Positions 1 through 6,236 of a stretch of DNA of 17,196 nt are shown here, piece after piece. Under the pieces are notes generated by a model. That model was given only the letters and a program-made list of their open reading frames with translations. It had not been told where the DNA came from and made no database searches. The stretch is from Bermanella sp034111105 (GTDB lineage Bacteria > Pseudomonadota > Gammaproteobacteria > Pseudomonadales > Oceanobacteraceae), in contig JAWUXY010000025.1 in assembly GCA_034111105.1 (NCBI GenBank), positions 1-17,196 of the forward strand, given 5' to 3'. Made by a program: the position numbers and the translations under genes. How positions within the stretch are numbered: the first letter of the stretch is position 1; each line of letters begins with the position of its first letter.

Positions 1-319
1 CCAGAGTGTTTCTTGCACTTTGTAGTGAGTCAAATACACTATCTAACCCCTCAATATGATCGACATCTAACTTCGAAAGTACCTTCTTGCGTTTCGAGTG
101 ATATGAATCTTTTTCTTTAAACTTTTCTCGAAACAATCCAAATCCAGCCATATTTATCAAAGCTTCTGCTAAAAAAGCATGTGAGATCAAACATGCCTTT
201 ATGTCTAACGTAAGACCAGTGGTATCAGCTGAGAGCTGTTTTTTTTCAATACCGTCAAGCTGATACTGAGCTAAGCTAGCCAAATCTGAATGAGGGTTAT
301 ATTTAACTTGAAACTTCAA
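1..319 (-). CDS. HEPN-domain-like hypothetical protein, C-terminus cut by window edge
   Basis: An open frame of 106 codons runs from a TTG at 319 off the left end of the window. The TTG is chosen because a perfect AGGAGG (324-329) lies 4 bases upstream, the frame has a stop shortly above it (TAG at the sixth codon upstream), and no other in-frame start lies between. The protein looks alpha-helical. It has a segment reading SHAFLAEALINMAGFGLF at about residues 46-63, a Lys-rich stretch after it, and ends at the window edge in SLQSARNTL. An early helix with 'aEALiN', then 'K...vl' and a late 'lq.aRN.l(V)H' is the layout of HEPN domains, whose Rx4-6H motif is usually an RNase active site. The last base seen is G, so the next residue is V, A, D, E or G, which allows RNTLVH, but the His itself is outside the window. 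The family call is inferred from pattern; function (toxin, defence or other) is unknown. Confidence 0.6.
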   Translation of the reverse strand, partial: MKFQVKYNPHSDLASLAQYQLDGIEKKQLSADTTGLTLDIKACLISHAFLAEALINMAGFGLFREKFKEKDSYHSKRKKVLSKLDVDHIEGLDSVFDSLQSARNTL

Positions 320-798
320 GATGCCTCCTGTTGGCTAACATTTTAATAGTGCGCATGCTCATTTTTGCATTTTTAACCACACTATCAAAAGCGCTATAAA
401 TGATTGATTAATAAATACTTATATTAAATAAAGGCTGATTTTATCCAATAAAAATGAGCACGCCGTTTTTATCCTAAATCATAGGGTCTCATGATTTAGG
501 ATTCGAATTTGATAAGCTATTGAATCTAAAGCATTTTGGGATTATTGAATAGACAAAAACGAGCACTTTTTTCTATTTTTTCGAGCCACAGTACTTAAAT
601 TTACCGTAAAATTTAACATCAACTGCGGGTGCATATACGAGTTTTACTGCGGAATATTTTACCGAAAAAACACGAACCGATAGCATAATGCGCCATTGAT
701 ACACGGCAACCACCAAAATCTATTTGAATATATAAGATGCCTGCTCTGGATAGTTAAGCGCACCTTTTGACAAGCTCAGGATGAATGGCGTTACGGGC
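320..798. other. AT-rich gene-free stretch
   Basis: I see no credible coding frame here on either strand. It holds the ribosome-binding site of the leftward gene at the edge, a perfect 12-bp hairpin (471-502), and the short word AAAAAYGAGCAC at 450-461 and 555-566, with an inverted relative around 353-366. Around 595-617 there is an imperfect AT-rich palindrome centred on TTTACCGTAAAA. The composition is clearly more AT-rich than the TCA genes, which suits an intergenic or eroded region next to an accessory gene. Confidence 0.5.
471..502. repeat. 12-bp perfect inverted repeat (hairpin)
   Basis: The arms ATCCTAAATCAT (471-482) and ATGATTTAGGAT (491-502) are exact reverse complements around an 8-base loop. 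No T-run follows on either strand, so it is not a typical intrinsic terminator. It could be an operator, a RNA hairpin or a piece of a dispersed palindromic element; the sequence alone does not decide. Confidence 0.6.
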
Positions 799-1105
799 TC
801 ACTTCGTTCGGGTTCTATGCTCCCTCGCAAACAACGTGCTGGCTTTTTTGACTGCACAATCCACCCATTTTTTATTGCCAAGCTTTAAATCATCCATGCG
901 GCTCTTAGCTCCCTGCCTTCAAGTTCGCTGGCGTCTATGAATGCACTTATGTGTGGGGTTTAAGTTGTTCTAAGGCCCCTTCTATCATTAGGTTAATAAT
1001 AAGGTAGTCTTCGTGGGTGAGTTTGCCGTGTGCTTTTAATGTCAGAAAGACGTCAAAATTGATGCGTTTAACTCAAGCGGTTAAACCATGGTTTTCGAAT
1101 GACAT
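799..1105 (-). pseudogene. Decayed SpoIIAA-like (STAS/SEC14, DUF3478-type) gene
   Basis: An ATG at 1105 follows a good AAGGAG site (1113-1118). Its frame reads MSFENHGLTA, a TGA stop (1073-1075), then VKRINFDVFLTLKAHGKLTH, EDYLIINLMIEGALEQLKPH and a TAA (947-949). The similarity continues in a second frame from 941 (FIDASELEGRELRAAW) and a third from 891 (DLKLGNKKWVDCAVKKAS), ending at a stop at 799. These blocks match, in order, the conserved parts of the small SpoIIAA-like family as I remember it (LKA.GKLTHEDY, ID.SELEGWELRAAWDDFKLG, GNKKW), a single-domain protein of about 120-130 residues. The part between DFKLG and GNKKW is missing and the C-terminus is lost. So there are two internal stops, two frame changes and an internal deletion, although start codon and ribosome-binding site survive. 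Family recognition is from memory, not a search. Confidence 0.75.
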
Positions 1106-1164
1106 AATTACTCTCCTTAATAGGCCATTAAAAAGTGTAACTGGGTTGTGAGGATTTTTGATGA

Positions 1165-1199
1165 CACAAAAAATAAGCCCTCTTACGAGGGCTTATTAA
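1165..1199 (-). terminator. Intrinsic terminator of the suc operon
   Basis: A perfect 11-bp stem, AATAAGCCCTC (1172-1182) with GAGGGCTTATT (1187-1197), closes a 4-base loop. Read leftward it is followed by a run of T (TTATTTTTTTG). It lies just past the sucD stop and ends the leftward suc transcript. Confidence 0.9.
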
Positions 1200-1210
1200 T
1201 CACAGTTTGT

Positions 1211-2083
1211 TTACCAACCTGCTTTTTCTTTTAGTGCTTCGCCAATGTCGGCGAGACTGCGCACGGTTTTAACACCGGCCGCTTCTAACGCTTCGAACTT
1301 CTCGGCCGCTGTGCCTTTGCCGCCCGCGATAATCGCGCCGGCATGACCCATACGTTTGCCCGCAGGTGCCGTCACACCAGCAATGTAAGAAACCACTGGC
1401 TTAGTAACATTGGCTTTGATGAACTCGGCCGCTTCTTCTTCAGCAGTACCACCAATTTCACCGATCATGACGATGGCTTCGGTTTTTGGGTCATCTTGAA
1501 AACGTTGCAATATATCGACAAAACTTGAACCCGGAATTGGGTCGCCGCCGATACCTACGCAAGTAGACTGGCCAAAACCGTAATCGGTGGTTTGTTTGAC
1601 CGCTTCATAGGTTAATGTACCTGAGCGCGATACGATGCCTACTTTACCTGGTTTATGAATGTGACCAGGCATGATGCCGATTTTACATTCACCTGGTGTA
1701 ATAATACCTGGGCAATTTGGCCCAACCAGCGTTACACCCAGTTCGTCACAACGCATCTTGCACACCATCATATCAAGCGTTGGGATGCCTTCTGTGATGC
1801 AAACAATTAGCTTAATGCCGCCATTGGCCGCTTCTAAAATGGAGTCTTTACAAAACGGCGCAGGTACATAAATAACAGATGCTTCAGCGCCTGTTACTTC
1901 TACCGCTTCTTTTACCGTATTAAAAACAGGCAACCCTAAATGTGTGGTACCACCTTTGCCTGGTGTGACGCCGCCAACCATTTTTGTACCGTACTCAATG
2001 GCTTGCTCAGAATGGAACGAGCCCTGTGAGCCCGTAAAACCTTGGCAAATAACTTTGGTATTTTTATCGATTAAAATGCTCAT
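1211..2083 (-). CDS. sucD: Succinyl-CoA synthetase (succinate-CoA ligase) alpha subunit
   Basis: Alpha subunit of the cytoplasmic enzyme that converts succinyl-CoA, nucleoside diphosphate and phosphate to succinate, CoA and nucleoside triphosphate. The 290 residues equal the usual family length. The N-terminal CoA-binding Rossmann part includes GFTGSQG (residues 15-21) and the ligase part carries the phosphorylated histidine in GHAGAIIAGG (His247, equivalent to E. coli His246). The ATG is one base after the sucC stop, and its AGGAGG site lies inside the end of sucC, so the pair is translationally coupled, as expected for subunits made in equal amounts. Last gene of the leftward block, followed by a strong terminator. 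Confidence 0.98.
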   Translation of the reverse strand: MSILIDKNTKVICQGFTGSQGSFHSEQAIEYGTKMVGGVTPGKGGTTHLGLPVFNTVKEAVEVTGAEASVIYVPAPFCKDSILEAANGGIKLIVCITEGIPTLDMMVCKMRCDELGVTLVGPNCPGIITPGECKIGIMPGHIHKPGKVGIVSRSGTLTYEAVKQTTDYGFGQSTCVGIGGDPIPGSSFVDILQRFQDDPKTEAIVMIGEIGGTAEEEAAEFIKANVTKPVVSYIAGVTAPAGKRMGHAGAIIAGGKGTAAEKFEALEAAGVKTVRSLADIGEALKEKAGW

Positions 2084-2084
2084 A

Positions 2085-3251
2085 TTATTTGCCTCCTGCT
2101 GCTTTAACTACTTGCTGAGCGGCATCCGTTAAACTGGTCGCTGCAATGATATCTAAACCACTTTCAACCAATTTTTGAGAACCAAGCTCTGCATTATTGC
2201 CTTCTAAACGAACGACGACAGGCACTTTAACACCGACTTCTTTTACTGCGCCTATAATACCTTCAGCAATCATGTCACAACGCACAATGCCGCCAAAGAT
2301 ATTCACTAATACAGCCTGCACTTTGTCGTCTGAAAGAATAATCTTAAACGCCTCAGCTACACGCTCTTTGGTTGCACCGCCGCCAACGTCCAAAAAGTTA
2401 GCTGGGTCGCCGCCATTTAATTTAATAATATCCATGGTGCCCATGGCTAAGCCTGCGCCATTAACCATGCAGCCAATGTTGCCATCTAACGCAACATAGT
2501 TAAGTTCCCACTTTGCCGCTTCTGATTCACGCGCGTCATCTTGTGATGGGTCATGCATGGCTTGTAAATCTTTGTGTGCGTATAACGCATTGCCATCGAT
2601 ATTGATTTTGGCATCAAGGCAATGAAGATCACCCGCTTTGGTGACTACCAATGGGTTAATTTCTAACAGCGCTAAATCTTTTTCAAAAAACAACTTTGAT
2701 AAACCTAAAAAGATTTGGGTGAACTGTTTGATTTGATGATCTTTTAAACCCAGTTTAAAAGCCAATTCGCGAGCCTGATAAGGCTGAGCCCCCGTTAATG
2801 GGTCAATTTCAGCTTTAAGAATTTTTTCAGGGGTTTCATGGGCGACTTTTTCAATTTCAACACCACCTTCGGTGGATGCCATGAAAACCACTCGTTGAGA
2901 TGCACGATCAACAACGGCACCAAGGTACAACTCTTGGTCAATATCCGTGCATTCTTCGATAAGGATTTGATGAACAGGCTGACCACCTGCATCGGTTTGA
3001 TATGAGACAAGATTTTTGCCTAACCAATTTTCGGCAAAGGCTTTAATCTCATCTTTGGTTGTGACTACTTTGACTCCACCTGCTTTACCACGACCCCCTG
3101 CATGAACCTGCGCTTTAACTACCCACGCATTGCCGGGAACACTATCCGCTGCTTTCACAGCTTCCTCAGGCGAAGTGGCTACAACCCCTTGTGAGACAGG
3201 TAAACCATAAGCGGCAAAAAGCTGCTTAGCCTGATATTCATGTAAATTCAT
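2085..3251 (-). CDS. sucC: Succinyl-CoA synthetase beta subunit (ADP/GDP-forming)
   Basis: Nucleotide-binding beta subunit of succinyl-CoA synthetase, partner of SucD. It is 388 residues, the standard bacterial length. The ATP-grasp domain is clear: N-terminal MNLHEYQAKQLF, the nucleotide-binding loop KAQVHAGGRGKAGG (46-59), the metal-binding region LLEINPLV (195-202), and a C-terminal ligase domain with NGAGLAMGTMD (264-274) and FLDVGGGATKE (286-296). The ATG has GAGG 5 bases upstream. The 174-base spacer from lpdA contains a lpdA-proximal hairpin, a palindrome and an attenuator-like hairpin, suggesting that sucCD can be expressed apart from sucAB-lpdA. Confidence 0.98.
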   Translation of the reverse strand: MNLHEYQAKQLFAAYGLPVSQGVVATSPEEAVKAADSVPGNAWVVKAQVHAGGRGKAGGVKVVTTKDEIKAFAENWLGKNLVSYQTDAGGQPVHQILIEECTDIDQELYLGAVVDRASQRVVFMASTEGGVEIEKVAHETPEKILKAEIDPLTGAQPYQARELAFKLGLKDHQIKQFTQIFLGLSKLFFEKDLALLEINPLVVTKAGDLHCLDAKINIDGNALYAHKDLQAMHDPSQDDARESEAAKWELNYVALDGNIGCMVNGAGLAMGTMDIIKLNGGDPANFLDVGGGATKERVAEAFKIILSDDKVQAVLVNIFGGIVRCDMIAEGIIGAVKEVGVKVPVVVRLEGNNAELGSQKLVESGLDIIAATSLTDAAQQVVKAAGGK

Positions 3252-3277
3252 GATGACCTCGTCGTGCTTTCTTTGAT

Positions 3278-3309
3278 AAAAAAATCACGCACTAAAACAA
3301 CTTAGTACG
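3278..3309 (-). promoter_or_regulatory. Attenuator-like hairpin plus T-run in the sucC leader
   Basis: Read leftward, CGTACTAA (3309-3302) pairs with TTAGTGCG (3295-3288), one T.G wobble, around a 6-base loop. TGA separates the stem from an eight-base T-run in TGATTTTTTTTATC. It ends only about 26 bases before the sucC ATG and inside its presumed leader, so termination here would switch off sucCD. The upstream AAAAATC near the 3319-3336 palindrome could instead pair with GATTTTT, a possible antiterminator. This is a reading of the sequence only; no folding was run. Confidence 0.5.
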
Positions 3310-3318
3310 CCTTATAGA

Positions 3319-3336
3319 TTTTTGTTATAACAAAAA
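3319..3336. repeat. 18-bp perfect palindrome upstream of sucC
   Basis: TTTTTGTTATAACAAAAA is perfectly self-complementary. It lies about 70 bases upstream of the sucC start and just upstream of the attenuator-like hairpin. It may be a dimeric regulator site or contribute a TTATAA -10 element; I could not find a convincing -35 at the right distance. Confidence 0.6.
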
Positions 3337-3385
3337 CTCAGAACAAAAGACACTTAGGAGGTGAAAACCAAGGTATTTAAACGTA

Positions 3386-3415
3386 AAACTGGCTAGCTTT
3401 CACACTAACCAGTTT
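3386..3415 (-). terminator. Terminator-like hairpin after lpdA
   Basis: AAACTGGCTAG (3386-3396) pairs with CTAACCAGTTT (3405-3415), with one mismatch, around an 8-base loop. It begins 10 bases beyond the lpdA stop. Read leftward the downstream tract is only TTTTACGTTT, so it may be a partial terminator or an mRNA-end stabiliser that leaves some read-through into sucCD. Confidence 0.55.
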
Positions 3416-3425
3416 ATTTTTCAGG

Positions 3426-4871
3426 CTATTTAGACTTACGGTTCTGCTTGTGAATAGCATGATTATTAACGCTTAAGGCTGCTTCGTGAACGGCTTCAGA
3501 TAAGGTTGGATGTGAGAATACCATCATACCTAAATCTTCTGCACTCGAGCCAAACTCCATGGCAATCACCACTTGCTGCACCAAATCACCAGCACTAGGA
3601 CCAATCACACTGGCACCAAGAATCGTATCTGTTTCAGCATCTGCAATAATTTTTACAAACCCAGCCGTATCGTTGGCTGCCATTGCACGACCAACCGCCG
3701 CAAATGGGAACATACCAACATTATATTTATCGCCCGCTGTTTTTAATTCATCTTCGCTCTTACCAACCCAAGCGATTTCAGGATGAGTATATATTACTGA
3801 AGGAATACAATCGTAGTTAACTTGCGCCTTATGTCCCGCAATACGCTCAGCAACCATTACACCTTCTTCAGAAGACTTATGCGCAAGCATTGGGCCACGA
3901 ACCACGTCACCAATTGCATAAACACCCGGTGCATCCGTGACGCAACGGCTGTTTACAAAAATGAAACCGCGCTCATCAAGATTAACACCACTATCACCTG
4001 ACAATAAATTTTCGGTATACGGACGTCGACCAACCGCCACAATTAACTTATCAAACGTAATTGTTTTGTCGCCTTCGCTATCGGTATAAGAAACAATTAC
4101 TTCTTGCTTCTTACCTTTGCCTTTCACTTCCGTACCCGTCAAGCGTGCACCCAGCATAATGTTCATGCCTTGCTTCTTGAACTGTTTCGCGGCTTCTTTA
4201 CCCACTTGCGAATCAACCAAGTGTAAAAATTTATCTTGAGCTTCTAAAACAGTTACCTCTGAACCTAAACGATTCCAAACACTACCAAGCTCTAAGCCAA
4301 TTACACCTGCGCCAATTACACCCAAACGCTTAGGGACTTCAGTAAACTCTAGCGCGCCTGATGAATCAACAATAGCCCCTTCCGTTAGAGGCGCTGGCGG
4401 AATCTCAACAGGCACAGAACCGGTTGCCAGAATAATATTATCCGTTTCAAGTATTTCTGTTTTACCAGCATGATTAGTAAATTCGACTTTTTTACCTGCC
4501 AACAATTTACCAAAACCTTCAAGTGGTGTTACGCCATTTGCTTTAAACAAGCCGGCCACACCTTGGGTTAAATTATTAACGATGTTTTCTTTACGAGAAA
4601 GCATGGCAGGAATATCCATTTTGATATCTTTAATACTAATACCGTGGATACCGTAATTATCCTTTGCTTCTTCGTATTTGTAAGAGCTGTCTAATAATGC
4701 TTTTGACGGAATACAACCAACATTAAGACATGTACCACCAAATACACCTTTGCCATCTGCATTTAGCCACTTATCAATACACGCTGTTTTCAATCCTAGT
4801 TGAGCCGCGCGAATTGCAGCAACATAGCCACCTGGGCCACCACCAATTACGATAACATCAAACTTATCCAT
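3426..4871 (-). CDS. lpdA: Dihydrolipoyl dehydrogenase (E3)
   Basis: FAD flavoprotein that reoxidises the dihydrolipoyl arm of 2-oxoglutarate dehydrogenase (and usually of other 2-oxoacid complexes) with NAD+. At 481 residues it has the full E3 layout: FAD-binding GGGPGG (10-15), redox disulfide Cys48/Cys53 in GGTCLNVGCIPSKALL, NAD-binding GAGVIGLELGSVWNRLG in the middle, the second FAD motif YAIGDVVRGPMLAHKSSEEG, and the C-terminal active-site base HPTLSE (His454, Glu459). Its place between sucB and sucC is the Pseudomonas-type order and ties this copy to the 2-oxoglutarate complex. An AAGGAAAAG ribosome-binding site precedes the ATG. The 81-base gap from sucB contains a small GC-rich hairpin. 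Confidence 0.97.
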   Translation of the reverse strand: MDKFDVIVIGGGPGGYVAAIRAAQLGLKTACIDKWLNADGKGVFGGTCLNVGCIPSKALLDSSYKYEEAKDNYGIHGISIKDIKMDIPAMLSRKENIVNNLTQGVAGLFKANGVTPLEGFGKLLAGKKVEFTNHAGKTEILETDNIILATGSVPVEIPPAPLTEGAIVDSSGALEFTEVPKRLGVIGAGVIGLELGSVWNRLGSEVTVLEAQDKFLHLVDSQVGKEAAKQFKKQGMNIMLGARLTGTEVKGKGKKQEVIVSYTDSEGDKTITFDKLIVAVGRRPYTENLLSGDSGVNLDERGFIFVNSRCVTDAPGVYAIGDVVRGPMLAHKSSEEGVMVAERIAGHKAQVNYDCIPSVIYTHPEIAWVGKSEDELKTAGDKYNVGMFPFAAVGRAMAANDTAGFVKIIADAETDTILGASVIGPSAGDLVQQVVIAMEFGSSAEDLGMMVFSHPTLSEAVHEAALSVNNHAIHKQNRKSK

Positions 4872-4920
4872 GACTTTTCCTTTTATGCGCGCTTAGGGGC
4901 ATAACATAAATTTTATTCAA

Positions 4921-4937
4921 GCCCAGCTGAACTGGGC
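4921..4937 (-). other. Small GC-rich hairpin between sucB and lpdA
   Basis: GCCCAG (4921-4926) and CTGGGC (4932-4937) form a 6-bp stem with a 5-base loop. Read leftward it is followed by TTGAATAAAATTT, a weak T-tract. It may stabilise the sucAB mRNA end or give partial termination so that lpdA is made at a different level from sucAB; this is inference. Confidence 0.4.
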
Positions 4938-4952
4938 CATCTTATTTTTAAA

Positions 4953-6203
4953 TCAGATATCCAACAAAATACGCGCTGGATCTTCTAGTAATTCTTTAAC
5001 CGTTACTAAAAATTGAACCGCTTCTTTGCCGTCAATCATTCTGTGGTCATAAGATAGAGCTAGGTACATCATGGGACGAATTTCAACTTGGCCATTAATC
5101 GCCATCGGACGATCTTGAATCTTATGCATACCCAAGATAGCAGTTTGTGGTGGGTTTAATATAGGTGTCGACATAAGTGACCCAAAAGTTCCACCATTAG
5201 TAATGGTGAACGTACCGCCTTGCATTTCTTCTATGCCTAATTTGCCATCACGCGCTTTACCTGCGTACTCAACAATACCACGCTCAATATCAGCAAGACC
5301 CATTGCGTCGACATCACGTAAAACCGGTACGACTAAACCTTTTTCCGTAGAGACAGCAACACCAATATCTTGGTAGCCATGATAAACAATATCGGTACCA
5401 TCAATGGATGCGTTTACAGATGGGAAACGTTTTAGCGCTTCTGTTGCTGCTTTCACAAAAAATGACATAAAACCTAAACGTGCACCGTCATGTTTTTTCT
5501 CAAACATGTCTTTATATTGCTTGCGCAATTCCATTACGGCTTTCATGTCAACTTCGTTGTACGTAGTTAGCATGGCTGCATTTTGCTGTGCAGCGACTAA
5601 ACGCTTAGCAATGGTTGCACGTAACCGTGTCATTGGCACACGTTTTTCAGCTCGCTCACCAGGATTAAAACTTGGTATTGGCGCTGGTGCGGCTTTCGTC
5701 GGTGCTGCAGAAGCTGGTGCACTCGCACTTGGTGCTGCGGCCTGAGCAGGCACGGCTTCTGGTGTTTTAAGATGACTGAGTACGTCTTCTTTGGTAATAC
5801 GCCCGTCTTTACCTGTCGCTTTAACGTCAGCTAATGACACACCTTTTTCTTCGGCAAGCTTACGTGCGGCAGGGTTTACTTTTAAATCTTCACTATCAGA
5901 TGAGTCATCTGATGCAGGCTTAGCCGCTGGCGCCGCTTCAGCTGGTGCATCGCTACTGCTGATGTCGCCTGCTTCGAAGATAGCAATTACTTCGGCGCTT
6001 AATATGGTTTCACCTTCTGGCTTCATTATTTCTTTAATGACGCCATCCGATTGCGCAACCACTTCCAAGACTACTTTATCGGTTTCAATATCCACCAACA
6101 ATTCATCACGCTTTACAGGCTCACCAACTTGCTTGTGCCAAGTTGCAATGGTGCCGTCAGCAACTGATTCTGGAAAAACGGGGGCTTTAACTTCAATACT
6201 CAT
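4953..6203 (-). CDS. sucB: 2-oxoglutarate dehydrogenase E2, dihydrolipoyl succinyltransferase
   Basis: Core E2 of the 2-oxoglutarate dehydrogenase complex; transfers succinyl from the lipoyl arm to CoA. I place the start at ATG 6203 (416 residues, MSIEVKAPVFPES). A frame-compatible GTG two codons upstream (6209) sits only 3 bases from the AGGA, whereas the ATG has about 9 bases of spacing. Domains: one lipoyl domain with the modified lysine in DIETDKVVLEV (Lys43), a peripheral subunit-binding domain around NPAARKLAEEKGV to ITKEDVLSHL (about 110-147), a Pro/Ala-rich linker (about 150-180), then the CoA acyltransferase domain ending with the active-site SYDHRMIDGKEAV (His387, Asp391). Single lipoyl domain and overall length are normal for SucB. 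It lies 33 bases after sucA and is surely cotranscribed. Confidence 0.97.
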   Translation of the reverse strand: MSIEVKAPVFPESVADGTIATWHKQVGEPVKRDELLVDIETDKVVLEVVAQSDGVIKEIMKPEGETILSAEVIAIFEAGDISSSDAPAEAAPAAKPASDDSSDSEDLKVNPAARKLAEEKGVSLADVKATGKDGRITKEDVLSHLKTPEAVPAQAAAPSASAPASAAPTKAAPAPIPSFNPGERAEKRVPMTRLRATIAKRLVAAQQNAAMLTTYNEVDMKAVMELRKQYKDMFEKKHDGARLGFMSFFVKAATEALKRFPSVNASIDGTDIVYHGYQDIGVAVSTEKGLVVPVLRDVDAMGLADIERGIVEYAGKARDGKLGIEEMQGGTFTITNGGTFGSLMSTPILNPPQTAILGMHKIQDRPMAINGQVEIRPMMYLALSYDHRMIDGKEAVQFLVTVKELLEDPARILLDI

Positions 6204-6236
6204 GTTCACTATTCCTAATTCGTTGTTCGCTTAAGC

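Noticed and set aside
336..341. Possible ATG-started 12-codon leader peptide overlapping the HEPN-like gene's ribosome-binding site.
   Set aside because: No ribosome-binding site of its own and no sign of coding; most likely chance.
760..840. GACAAGCTCAGGATGAATGG stretch resembling a dispersed intergenic repeat.
   Set aside because: It looked familiar, but without other copies in the window I cannot support a repeat-family call; part of it is covered by the pseudogene remnant.
5791..6234. Rightward open frame of 147 codons opposite sucB.
   Set aside because: Antisense shadow of the lipoyl-domain coding region; its Ser/Ala-rich product reflects the biased sucB codons.
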